This document shows positions 7,688 through 14,778 of a stretch of 16,781 bases of DNA, in pieces. The DNA is taken from positions 81,412 to 98,192 of the forward strand of contig DQHT01000043.1 in assembly GCA_003531115.1 (NCBI GenBank), written 5' to 3'. The position numbers were made by a program, and so were the translations under genes. The notes beneath the pieces were generated by a model. It did no database searches, was not told where the DNA came from, and saw only the letters and a program-made list of their open reading frames with translations. This DNA comes from Bacteroidota bacterium (GTDB lineage Bacteria > Bacteroidota > Bacteroidia > UBA8524). Within the stretch, counting starts at the first letter, position 1. Each line of letters starts with the position of its first letter.

Positions 7688-8763
7688 TATTTTGCCAGAA
7701 TAAATTTTTTCTGATCGACCTGGAACTTCTCATCGCGAATACGGATAAGATAAGCGCCGTCAGGGAGTTCATGAAGATTTAGTTCCTCATCTTTACCCCT
7801 AAAGCTTCCACTCAAGACCTCTTCTCCTTTAACCGTATAGATGATGTATTGGTAAGATGCTTCATTGTACATTCTGATTTTGAGCGGGCCTTTGGTTGGG
7901 TTGGGAAAGAGTTGATCGATCAAAGCCACCTTTTCAAAAGGTACTTTATACGATCCGGGCATGTCATTTTCTCCGGGGCTCACCAGGATCGGATAAAAAT
8001 TTGTATGAACTTTTTCCCGCTTGGCATGAGCGATCATTTTTTCCATGCTGAATTTGCTTAAAGGAGCTTCCAATGGAGGGGCATCGCCAATTACGATAAC
8101 CATTCTTTTTTTCGCGGATTTCCATTCGAATTCCTTGCAGGCTGCAAAATATCCTTCGTACACACTCTCCGGTTCATCACCCCCGCCTGCCATTTTTATT
8201 TTGTTGATAAATGACTCTGCTCCGGCATAGTCTGTTTCGAAATTGTTAAACTGGAACCAAACACTATCAACGTGGTGGTCGCCATATGTTGCAATAGCCA
8301 GGCGAAGTTTTTTGAACTTGCTTATCTCTGCGATGATATCAGCGAGTCCTGCCTTTAATTGAGCGTAATCGTCTAACATACTGCCTGTTACATCGATAAG
8401 TAGCATTAAATCTGCCCGATCTTCTCCATGTTTTTGAATGATGGTTTTGATGGCATCATTGAGTTCCCGGGCACTTACAATTTTTATCAGGGATCCTCCA
8501 CTTTCATTCGCAATTGTGCTGAAACTTTTAGCGGCAGACGGACTAAAATCAAAATATTGATGGAGGGTTCTCAACTCAGGATCCGCGTTCATCATCGAAT
8601 CCCAAGCGACAAGTTTTGCCGTGTAATCTTCCTTTGATGGAGGGGAATTGTTCGTTTCAACGACAACAACTTCTTCTGATACCGGGGAAATATCGACCTG
8701 GTCGAATTCAGGGTTACAGGAAAGAAGGATACAACTTAGCTGGAGGGCGAAAAATGGTTTCAT
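7687..8763 (-). CDS. VWA domain protein with lipoprotein-like N-terminus and T9SS sorting tail
   Basis: 358 residues from ATG 8763; an upstream TTG (8778) and ATG (8769) are in frame, but MKPFFALQLSCILLSC is the shortest plausible signal and ends in a lipobox-like LLSC (Cys16). An acidic and Pro-rich linker follows, then a von Willebrand A domain with MIDAS residues DVTGS (Asp124, Thr126, Ser128), a GGGDEPES loop (Asp196) and VIVIGDAPP. These bind a divalent metal and usually mediate protein contacts. Residues 286-358 are a type A T9SS C-terminal sorting domain (FPNPTKGPLKI, LPDGAYLIRI, KKFILAK), which directs secretion across the outer membrane. Lipid anchor plus T9SS tail is an unusual pair. 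No partner gene suggests its role. The AUG start sits about 50 bases from the GTTATGA-type hairpin. Confidence 0.85.
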   Translation of the reverse strand: MKPFFALQLSCILLSCNPEFDQVDISPVSEEVVVVETNNSPPSKEDYTAKLVAWDSMMNADPELRTLHQYFDFSPSAAKSFSTIANESGGSLIKIVSARELNDAIKTIIQKHGEDRADLMLLIDVTGSMLDDYAQLKAGLADIIAEISKFKKLRLAIATYGDHHVDSVWFQFNNFETDYAGAESFINKIKMAGGGDEPESVYEGYFAACKEFEWKSAKKRMVIVIGDAPPLEAPLSKFSMEKMIAHAKREKVHTNFYPILVSPGENDMPGSYKVPFEKVALIDQLFPNPTKGPLKIRMYNEASYQYIIYTVKGEEVLSGSFRGKDEELNLHELPDGAYLIRIRDEKFQVDQKKFILAK

Positions 8764-8815
8764 AACCATGTAACGCAAAAAATGGAAAAATGATACAATC
8801 CAAATTTGGGTTATA

Positions 8816-8895
8816 AGTTATGAGTGATGAGTTATGAGTTATGAGTGTTGGACTCCATTGTCAACTCATAACTCATAACTCATAATTCATAACTT
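8816..8895. repeat. AGTTATG period-7 array with inverted copy (32 bp stem)
   Basis: The left arm is five 7-base units: AGTTATG, AGTGATG, AGTTATG, AGTTATG, AGTGTTG (8816-8850). The right arm is CAACT then CATAACT, CATAACT, CATAATT, CATAACT (8862-8894). Bases 8815-8846 pair with 8864-8895 with two mismatches. The right arm overlaps the last three codons of the minus-strand thiolase, including its TGA. It lies between the thiolase stop and the VWA gene and probably acts as a terminator or attenuator. Confidence 0.9.
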
Positions 8896-10086
8896 CTCAT
8901 AGATGATCGCCAATCCCTGCCCAACGCCGATACACATGGTGGCTAGACCATAGCGTACGGTTTCCCTCTTTTGCATTTCATGGAGCAGGGTGGTGCTGAT
9001 GCGGCTTCCACTGGCACCGAGGGGGTGACCAATTGCGATGGCTCCCCCGTTTACATTGACGATGGAAGGGTCGAGGTTTAGGTCACGGATGCAGGCAATA
9101 CTTTGGGAAGCGAAGGCCTCGTTCAATTCAACCAAACCCAGGTCATTGGCAGTGATGCCGGCACGTTTCATGGCTTTTTGACTGGCGGGTACCGGACCCA
9201 CGCCCATAATTTCAGGGTCTACACCGGCTGCCCCAAAGGAAACAAAGCGGGCGATGGGTTTCAGGTTGAATTTTTTAACGGCCTCTTCTGAAGCCAGGAT
9301 AAGGGCTGCAGCACCGTCATTAATTCCGGATGAGTTTGCAGCGGTGACGGTTCCGTCTTTTTTAAAGGCAGGTTTTAATGAAGCCAAAACAGCCATTTCG
9401 GAAAGGCGTGGATGTTCGTCTTTGTCAAAAATCAGGGCATCTCCTTTACGCCGGGCGATGGAGTAGGGGGCAATTTCATTTTTAAATTTACCCGCTTTAT
9501 GGGCCTGGTCATATTTTAATTGCGATTGATACGCAAAAGTATCCTGGGCTTCCCGGGAAATTTTCCAGCGATCGGCAACGTTTTCGGCTGTTTCGCCCAT
9601 GGTATAGGGGTGATAAAGGGCGGATAATTTAGGATTGGTAAAACGCCAGCCAATGGTGGTGTCGTAAATTTCCGGCGCGCGGCCAAAACCCTGATAATCT
9701 TTGGCCATCACAAAAGGAGCGCGGCTCATACTTTCAACCCCGCCTGCAATGTAGATATCGCCCATTCCGGTTTGGATGCCCTGGGCGGCTTGTATGATGG
9801 ATTGAAGCCCGCTGGCACATAGCCTGTTTACCGTTATTCCCGGAACGGAAGTAGGCAATCCGGCCAGCAACAAAGCCATTCGCGCCACATTCCGGTTATC
9901 TTCCCCGGCCTGGTTGGCGGCTCCTAAAATCACGTCTTCTACTTCAGCATAATCGATCCCCGGGTTTCTTTCCATCAAAGACTTGATCGCAAAGGCCGCA
10001 AGGTCATCTGGACGTTCAGTAGCCAAAGTTCCGGCATATTTTCCAACCGCGGTACGCACCGCATCGATCACATAGACTGTTTTCAT
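8887..10086 (-). CDS. pcaF: Acetyl-CoA C-acyltransferase, 3-oxoadipyl-CoA thiolase type
   Basis: 399 residues from ATG 10086; a longer in-frame opening to 10152 only translates the promoter and the ACCATGG repeat and is rejected. Thiolases cleave 3-oxoacyl-CoA with CoA. The catalytic set is complete: NRLCASG with Cys90, NEAF, GGAIAIGHPLGASG with His354, and CIGVGQG with Cys385. ANQAGEDNRNVARMALLLAGLP and DTTIGWRF are the stretches I associate with the PcaF/PaaJ branch, which splits 3-oxoadipyl-CoA to succinyl-CoA and acetyl-CoA in protocatechuate or phenylacetate breakdown. No other gene of those pathways is in the window, so general fatty-acid use remains possible. A strong promoter lies upstream with almost no leader. 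The last codons (AAG TTA TGA) are part of the 3' hairpin repeat. Confidence 0.93.
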   Translation of the reverse strand: MKTVYVIDAVRTAVGKYAGTLATERPDDLAAFAIKSLMERNPGIDYAEVEDVILGAANQAGEDNRNVARMALLLAGLPTSVPGITVNRLCASGLQSIIQAAQGIQTGMGDIYIAGGVESMSRAPFVMAKDYQGFGRAPEIYDTTIGWRFTNPKLSALYHPYTMGETAENVADRWKISREAQDTFAYQSQLKYDQAHKAGKFKNEIAPYSIARRKGDALIFDKDEHPRLSEMAVLASLKPAFKKDGTVTAANSSGINDGAAALILASEEAVKKFNLKPIARFVSFGAAGVDPEIMGVGPVPASQKAMKRAGITANDLGLVELNEAFASQSIACIRDLNLDPSIVNVNGGAIAIGHPLGASGSRISTTLLHEMQKRETVRYGLATMCIGVGQGLAIIYEKL

Positions 10087-10091
10087 CGGGG

Positions 10092-10121
10092 CAAATTTAA
10101 GGGGATTAAGGGAAAGGCAAA
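10092..10121 (-). promoter_or_regulatory. Thiolase promoter, near-leaderless
   Basis: On the minus strand TTTG (10121-10118), 18 bases, then an exact TAAATTTG (10099-10092), matching both Bacteroidota boxes. Only CCCCG separates the -7 box from ATG 10086, so the transcript should start at or within one or two bases of the start codon. Confidence 0.65.
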
Positions 10122-10140
10122 GGATGAATTTGGACGATAG

Positions 10141-10168
10141 ACCATGGACCATGGACCATGGTCCATGG
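10141..10168. repeat. ACCATGG period-7 array ending in a 20 bp perfect palindrome
   Basis: Three exact ACCATGG units (10141-10161) followed by TCCATGG (10162-10168). Bases 10149-10168 (CCATGGACCATGGTCCATGG) are a perfect palindrome. CCATGG occurs four times, every 7 bases. It lies 9 bases past the end of the UMF1 permease gene and just upstream of the thiolase promoter, so it may end permease transcripts. Confidence 0.92.
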
Positions 10169-10177
10169 CAAGAAGGA

Positions 10178-11476
10178 TCATCTTACTTTTCGAACTCTGT
10201 ATAGAAAGACGCCGGCTATCATAAAGAATACCATCAATGCCAGCACGGATTCGCGCATGCTGTAATGGTGGTCGATCAGGCCATAGATCAATAAGCCAAT
10301 CACGATGCCGATCTTTTCGGTAACGTCATAGAAGCTGTAATAGGAAGCGGTGTCGTGTTCGCGGTTGAGCAGGCGGGTAAAGGTGGCCCGGCTTAAGGAT
10401 TGTACGCCGCCCATTACCCAGCCGACTACTGCAGCGATGATATAGAATTGATAATGTTCAGTGATAAAATAGGCGCCGATACATATACCGATCCATATCA
10501 GGGTAGAGAACCCGAGCATGGGAATATTTCCTTTTTTATTGGCGGCCCAGGCGAAAAAATAGGCACCGGGAATGGCAACAAGTTGAATAAGCAATACGGT
10601 AATAACCAGTTTAGCCTGGGGCATATTCATCTCCTTTTTTCCGAATAAAGCCGCCACAAACATGACCGTTTGGAGGCCCATGCTCAAAAAGAAAAAAGCC
10701 AGCAAATACCCCCGCAGTTTGGGTTGAACTTTCAGGTCATGGAAAACCCGTTTGAGTTCAGAAAATCCGTTGAGAAGGAGGTGACGTGTAATTTTACGCT
10801 TATGAGTGGTAGAAGGCAGATTCGCAAAGGTTATTTGAGCAATACCGGCCCACCAGATACCCACCGTTAAAAAGGCGATGCGGACTGCTGTGGCGCCATC
10901 GGTAATTCCGAACCATTGTGGTTTTTGGATCATCATGAGGTTGATAATGAGCAGGAAAACACTGCCTCCATAGCCCATGGCATAACCTTTCGCACTCAGT
11001 TTTTCAAAACGATCCGGCGTACAGATCTCCGGCAAATAGGAATTATAAAACACAAAACTCCCTGAAAACCCAATCGTAGCGCCCATAAATCCAAAAATGG
11101 CGAGTTCGGGATTGCTGCCGTCAAAAAAATAAAGGCTGGCGCAACTGATCGAACCCATATAAACAAAGAACTTCATAAAACTACGCTTGTTCCCCGTATA
11201 GTCGGCAATGCCGGAAAGGATAGGCGACAAGATGGCAATGATCAGAAACGCTGCCGAGAGGGCATATTCGTATAAGGCGGAGTTCTTCAACACATAACCA
11301 AAAAAGAACACCTTATCATACACCACATCCCCCGCCGCATTGCGCACACTGGTCATGGATTCATAAAAAGGCGGGAAAATGGCTGTTGCAATACACAAGG
11401 AATAAACCGAATTGGCCATGTCGTACACGGCCCAGGAATTCATGGTGCGTTTGTTATTCTTGACGATCTCGCTCAT
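10178..11476 (-). CDS. MFS transporter, UMF1 (Atg22-like) family
   Basis: 432 residues with about 12 hydrophobic helices. The N-terminal NSWAVYDMANSVYSLCIATAIFPPFY is typical of the UMF1 branch of the major facilitator superfamily, related to yeast Atg22, which exports amino acids from the vacuole. Further marks are LSGIADYTGNKRSFM after the third helix, SYLPEI near residue 146, and MGGVQSLSRATFTRLL in the second half. The bacterial substrate is not known. The start (ATG 11476) follows a weak promoter-like TTG-N21-TATCTTG (11517-11487) by 10 bases. It is a single-gene unit, with repeat DNA on both sides. Family assignment is good; function is open. Confidence 0.88.
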   Translation of the reverse strand: MSEIVKNNKRTMNSWAVYDMANSVYSLCIATAIFPPFYESMTSVRNAAGDVVYDKVFFFGYVLKNSALYEYALSAAFLIIAILSPILSGIADYTGNKRSFMKFFVYMGSISCASLYFFDGSNPELAIFGFMGATIGFSGSFVFYNSYLPEICTPDRFEKLSAKGYAMGYGGSVFLLIINLMMIQKPQWFGITDGATAVRIAFLTVGIWWAGIAQITFANLPSTTHKRKITRHLLLNGFSELKRVFHDLKVQPKLRGYLLAFFFLSMGLQTVMFVAALFGKKEMNMPQAKLVITVLLIQLVAIPGAYFFAWAANKKGNIPMLGFSTLIWIGICIGAYFITEHYQFYIIAAVVGWVMGGVQSLSRATFTRLLNREHDTASYYSFYDVTEKIGIVIGLLIYGLIDHHYSMRESVLALMVFFMIAGVFLYRVRKVR

Positions 11477-11544
11477 TTGCGGAGGGCAAGATATTGAATA
11501 AAGGGTTCAAAATCCAAGTGATATGTTTCAGCCCGGGGGCATTG

Positions 11545-11570
11545 GGGTTCTGGGTTCTGGGTTCTGGGTC
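11545..11570. repeat. GGGTTCT period-7 tandem repeat
   Basis: Three exact GGGTTCT units (11545-11551, 11552-11558, 11559-11565) followed by GGGTC. There is no inverted partner of comparable length nearby. Confidence 0.9.
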
Positions 11571-11757
11571 AAGACCGGACCCTTCGACACGGCGCGAGCA
11601 TTTTGCAAAATATGAAGGGCCGTTTGCCTGCTCCACCTTCGCTGAAAAAGCTACGGCGGACGCGGTCAGGGAGACCCCGTTTTTTGAACGCCTTTCCATC
11701 CAAACCAAAATCTGTCCTCCTTACTTCCCTACCTCCAATCCTCCCCACACTATTTTC

Positions 11758-11777
11758 GCTCCCCCGCTCCCCCGCTC
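11758..11777. repeat. GCTCCCCC period-8 tandem repeat after clpX
   Basis: Two exact GCTCCCCC units (11758-11765, 11766-11773) followed by a partial GCTC, and another GCTC at 11791. On the minus strand these are GGGGGAGC words starting about 16 bases after the clpX stop, next to a short GGCC-TTC-GGCC hairpin. Confidence 0.8.
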
Positions 11778-11793
11778 TGGCCGAAGGCCCGCT

Positions 11794-13020
11794 CTAAGCT
11801 ACCTTCAGTTTATTCTTCTCCTTCTTGAGGTATTTCGTCACAAACCCTGCATCGACCACGATATGTTCTTTGTTTCCTTCCGGAGCATCGTACATGAGGT
11901 CCAGCATCACGGCTTCACAAATTCCGCGCAGTCCGCGGGCGCCGAGTTTGCTTTCGAAGGCATGGTCGACAATGGCGTCGATGGCTTCTTCGGCAAAATC
12001 GATGGTATGGCCTTCGAGTTCGAAAAGGCGTTTGTACTGGCGTATCAGCGCATTTTTGGGTTCGGTGAGGATACGTTTTAAGGAGTTTTTGCTCAGCGGA
12101 TTTAAGTGGGTAAGCACGGGCAAACGTCCGATTATCTCGGGAATGAGTCCGTAGCTCCTCAAATCGGCAGCACTCACATACTGGTAAAGATTTTCGTGAT
12201 CGTAATTATCACCCGTTTCGGATTTAAAGCCGATAGCCTGGGTGGCAATGCGGCGTTCGATCATACGGTCGATACCTTCAAAGGCACCTCCTACGATAAA
12301 GAGGATATTGGCCGTATTGACCTGGATATATTTTTGATCGGGATGTTTCCGGCCTCCTTGTGGGGGCACGTTCGAAACCGTTCCTTCTAAAATTTTCAAT
12401 AAACCTTGTTGAACGCCCTCGCCGCTTACGTCGCGGGTGATGGAAGGATTGTCGCTTTTGCGGGAAATTTTATCGATCTCGTCAATAAAAATAATTCCTC
12501 TTTCAGCGGCATCCACATCAAAGTCGGCTGCCTGAAGGAGGCGGGAAATGGTGCTTTCCACATCTTCACCCACATAACCGGCTTCTGTAAATACGGTTGC
12601 ATCCACAATGGCAAACGGAACATTGAGCAGTCGGGCAATTGTTTTGGCAAGTAATGTTTTACCGGTTCCGGTTTCACCCACCATCACAATATTGCTCTTT
12701 TCAATTTCAATTTCGCTTTCTGTTTTTTGCTTTAAACGTTTGTAGTGATTGTAAACAGCAACGGCCAGCACTTTCTTTGCTTCATCCTGGCCAATGATAT
12801 ATTCATCCAGGAAGCGTTTGATCTCCACTGGTTTTTTTACATTCAGTTTAAAGTTGGAAGTGGTTGCTTCATTGCGCAGCAATAATTCCTGGGCAATGAT
12901 TTCCTGTGCATGCTCCACGCAGTTTTCACAGATATGTCCTTCCTGTCCCGCAATTAAGATCTTCACTTCGTCCCTGCTACGGCCACAAAAGGAACAGTGC
13001 AACATGTTGTTTTTCGCCAT
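11794..13020 (-). CDS. clpX: ATP-dependent Clp protease ATP-binding subunit ClpX
   Basis: 408 residues from ATG 13020 ([13 protein letters not shown]); a 14-residue upstream extension would cross the leader hairpin and is rejected. ClpX is the AAA+ hexamer that unfolds tagged proteins and feeds them to ClpP. Domains: zinc-binding dimerization domain with Cys9, Cys12, Cys31 and Cys34; Walker A GETGTGKT at 115-122; pore loop GYVG at 148-151; Walker B IIFIDE at about 176-181; RKH loop at 224-226; and the ClpP-docking loop IGF at 253-255. The end is basic ([10 protein letters not shown]). The Walker A has GET in place of the usual GPT. It lies downstream of the clpP pair but is separated by a strong terminator and has its own TATCTTTG box, so its expression is probably independent in part. 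Confidence 0.98.
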   Translation of the reverse strand: MAKNNMLHCSFCGRSRDEVKILIAGQEGHICENCVEHAQEIIAQELLLRNEATTSNFKLNVKKPVEIKRFLDEYIIGQDEAKKVLAVAVYNHYKRLKQKTESEIEIEKSNIVMVGETGTGKTLLAKTIARLLNVPFAIVDATVFTEAGYVGEDVESTISRLLQAADFDVDAAERGIIFIDEIDKISRKSDNPSITRDVSGEGVQQGLLKILEGTVSNVPPQGGRKHPDQKYIQVNTANILFIVGGAFEGIDRMIERRIATQAIGFKSETGDNYDHENLYQYVSAADLRSYGLIPEIIGRLPVLTHLNPLSKNSLKRILTEPKNALIRQYKRLFELEGHTIDFAEEAIDAIVDHAFESKLGARGLRGICEAVMLDLMYDAPEGNKEHIVVDAGFVTKYLKKEKNKLKVA

Positions 13021-13038
13021 TTGAAATGGATTTTTCAG

Positions 13039-13072
13039 GTTGGTTTGATAATACAAAACCAACTCAAAGATA
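13039..13072 (-). promoter_or_regulatory. clpX promoter -7 box and leader hairpin
   Basis: On the minus strand an exact TATCTTTG (13072-13065) matches TAnnTTTG; no good TTG is found at the expected -33 distance. Just downstream, GTTGGTTT (13039-13046) pairs with AAACCAAC (13056-13063) across a 9-base loop, so a hairpin would form at the very 5' end of the clpX leader, about 18 bases before ATG. Confidence 0.5.
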
Positions 13073-13105
13073 GTAATGCTTTTTAATTAAGGTAGTAGTA
13101 AGATG

Positions 13106-13142
13106 AAAAAGGGATGGAATACTACAAGATTCCATCCCTTTT
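13106..13142 (-). terminator. Rho-independent terminator after the second clpP
   Basis: AAAAGGGATGGAAT (13107-13120) pairs perfectly with ATTCCATCCCTTTT (13129-13142), a 14 bp stem with an 8-base loop; on the minus strand it ends in a run of five T. It lies about 20 bases past the stop of the second clpP. Confidence 0.85.
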
Positions 13143-13160
13143 GTTATCAAAACAAATGCT

Positions 13161-13790
13161 TTAGAGCTTATCAAGAATACCATCTACAATGCCATACGCA
13201 ACGGCTTCATTGGCATCCATCCAGTAATCACGGTCAAAATCTTTTAATACCTGCTCTACTGTTTTGCCACAGTTTTCGGCCAGTATTTTGGCACCCATTT
13301 CTTTTGTTTTGGCAATTTGTGCAGCAATGATCTCCAGATCGGCACTGGTACCCTGGGCGCCACCAATACTCGGCTGGTGAATCATTACTTCGCCACTTGG
13401 GAAAATGTAACGCTTGCCTTTTGTGCCACCGCTTAACAAGATAGAACCCATTGATGCAGCCATACCCATACAAATAGTACTTACCGGTGAGCTGATGAGT
13501 TTCATGGTATCGTAGATCACCATACCACTTGTTACCACACCGCCGGGGCTGTTGATGTACAGTTTAATTTCTTCGCCGGGTTTTACCGCATCTAGATACA
13601 ATAACTTGTTCACGATCTCTTTTGCAGAATTATCGTGCACAACACCCCAGAAAAAGATCTTGCGTTGCTCAAGGAATTTTTTATTGTAAGGACCAAAAGC
13701 CGCAGCGGTAAAATTCTCTAACGGATTTTCTTTTGGTTCATCATCTTCATCTTCGAAACGAACAGGAAATTTTAAATTATGCTGATACAT
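13161..13790 (-). CDS. clpP: ClpP protease subunit, diverged paralogue (ClpP2)
   Basis: 209 residues. ClpP forms the 14-subunit proteolytic barrel served by ClpX. The triad is complete: Ser113 in MAASMG, His138 in MIHQP, Asp188 in FDRDYW, and the NSPGG oxyanion segment is intact, so it should be active. It differs from its neighbour at the N-terminus: an acidic lead (RFEDEDDEPKENP), then FTAAAFGPYNKKFLEQRKIFFWG in place of the usual P-x-V-E-x…F-SRLL-x-ER axial-loop segment. The handle region has one extra residue (SIGGAQG). It starts 21 bases after the stop of the first clpP, so both are likely made from one mRNA. A mixed ClpP1-ClpP2 barrel, as in mycobacteria or Listeria, is a reasonable inference. 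Confidence 0.95.
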   Translation of the reverse strand: MYQHNLKFPVRFEDEDDEPKENPLENFTAAAFGPYNKKFLEQRKIFFWGVVHDNSAKEIVNKLLYLDAVKPGEEIKLYINSPGGVVTSGMVIYDTMKLISSPVSTICMGMAASMGSILLSGGTKGKRYIFPSGEVMIHQPSIGGAQGTSADLEIIAAQIAKTKEMGAKILAENCGKTVEQVLKDFDRDYWMDANEAVAYGIVDGILDKL

Positions 13791-13811
13791 AGTTTACTTG
13801 ATTTTTGAGGT

Positions 13812-14510
13812 TTAGCTTTCTTTTGTTTTACGGGGATTCATCACCAAAACTTCATCCACCAATCCATAGTCTTTTGCTTCGCTGGCTTTCATCCAGAAAT
13901 CACGGTCGCTGTCTTCTTTTACTTTTTCAACCGTTTGGCCACTGTGGTAAGCAATGATCTCATAGAGTTCATCTTTGAGTTTCTTCACTTCATTCACCAT
14001 GATCTGGATATCGGTAGCCTGTCCGCCTGCACCACCATAAGGTTGGTGTAACATAATGCGTGAGTGCTTCAATGCCGTACGTTTTCCTTTTGTACCTGCA
14101 CACATCAACACAGCGCCCATACTGGCTGCAATGCCGATGGTAATGGTACTTACATCGGGCGTAATGTATTGCATGGTATCATAAATGCCAAGCCCTGCAT
14201 AAATACTGCCGCCGGGGCTGTTGATGTACATCTGAATATCACGTGTACGGTCGGTACTTTCTAAAAACAACATTTGTGCAGTTACAATGTTGGCTACATA
14301 ATCGTTGATCGGCTCACCCAGGAAAATAATACGATCCATCATGAGGCGTGAGAACACATCCATACTGGCTACGTTCAACGGGCGCTCTTCAATAATGTAG
14401 GGCGTAAGATTCGTTGGGTTGTTTAATGCTGATTGATAATTATGCAATGTGGCGCCGGAGATACCACGGTGTTTCACGGCGTATTTTTCAAATTCTTTAT
14501 TCAAATCCAT
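13812..14510 (-). CDS. clpP: ClpP protease subunit, canonical (ClpP1)
   Basis: 232 residues. This is the standard ClpP of the pair: LTPYIIEERP then DVFSRLMMDRIIFLGEPI, the normal axial-loop and first-helix segment, NSPGGSIYAG, catalytic Ser130 in IAASMG, His155 in MLHQPYGG and Asp204 in SDRDFW. The Ser-His and His-Asp spacings (25 and 49) equal those of E. coli ClpP. A lead of about 35 residues precedes the axial loop and may be a propeptide; E. coli ClpP also has one, cleaved by itself. The tail is basic (MNPRKTKES). It follows trigger factor across a 268-base gap with a terminator, and precedes ClpP2 by 21 bases. Confidence 0.97.
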   Translation of the reverse strand: MDLNKEFEKYAVKHRGISGATLHNYQSALNNPTNLTPYIIEERPLNVASMDVFSRLMMDRIIFLGEPINDYVANIVTAQMLFLESTDRTRDIQMYINSPGGSIYAGLGIYDTMQYITPDVSTITIGIAASMGAVLMCAGTKGKRTALKHSRIMLHQPYGGAGGQATDIQIMVNEVKKLKDELYEIIAYHSGQTVEKVKEDSDRDFWMKASEAKDYGLVDEVLVMNPRKTKES

Positions 14511-14618
14511 AATCGTTTTTTTTCCGGTTTGAAGTTAAGGGAAACGTTTGGAATAAATTGTTTTCAAATACCATGCGAGCATAAAAAGCAGGACATTAAG
14601 GCAGGAGAAGCAAGTCGA

Positions 14619-14646
14619 TAGTTTATAGTTGGTAGTTTTTAGTTCC
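14619..14646. repeat. TAGTTNN period-7 array, four units, no inverted arm
   Basis: TAGTTTA, TAGTTGG, TAGTTTT, TAGTTCC at exact 7-base steps. The first five bases are fixed and the last two vary. It lies in the gap between the tig terminator and clpP1. I see no complementary array nearby. Confidence 0.8.
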
Positions 14647-14711
14647 AGGCATTCGGCTATTCTGGCTGATTTTCTTGCAGATTTCAAAGACAGAGTTCAT
14701 TTGCAACATGA

Positions 14712-14746
14712 TAAAAAGAGAAATCCCGCCAATTACTCAGCGGGAC
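14712..14746 (-). terminator. Rho-independent terminator after trigger factor
   Basis: On the minus strand TCCCGC (14745-14740) and GCGGGA (14729-14724) form a 6 bp GC-rich stem with a 10-base loop, followed by TTTCTCTTTTT. It lies about 35 bases past the tig stop and separates tig from the clpP pair. Confidence 0.75.
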
Positions 14747-14778
14747 TGTATTCGTTCGTACATCTTACATCGTACTTC

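Larger units (their letters stand above)
11477..11793. other. Gene-free 317 bp stretch built of short repeats
   Basis: I see no gene here; the open frames crossing it run antisense into clpX. From left to right it contains three GGGTTCT units (11545-11565), then CCCTTC/GAAGGG arms (11580-11585 and 11614-11619) enclosing the perfect palindrome ATTTTGCAAAAT (11600-11611). Next comes a CTTCGCTGAAAAAGCTACGG segment (11638 on), a small GGTC-AGGGA-GACC hairpin (11664-11676) before a T run, and GCTCCCCC repeats beside the clpX stop. It separates clpX from the UMF1 gene. Confidence 0.7.

Noticed and set aside
7687..8763. VWA protein as part of a MoxR-VWA or ternary conflict system
   Set aside because: No AAA ATPase, phosphatase or kinase partner is adjacent, and the T9SS tail points to the cell surface.
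8816..8895. CRISPR array
   Set aside because: Units are 7 bases without spacers and form a hairpin; no cas genes are present.
10087..10152. Longer N-terminus for the thiolase
   Set aside because: It would translate the promoter and part of the ACCATGG array; MKTVYVIDAVRT is the normal thiolase start.
10141..10168. Insertion sequence end or attachment site
   Set aside because: No transposase or integrase gene, no matching second end and no target duplication seen.
11494..12081. Open plus-strand frame of 195 codons across the gap and clpX 3' end
   Set aside because: About half is antisense to conserved clpX; the rest translates GGGTTCT and other repeats. No family resemblance or promoter.
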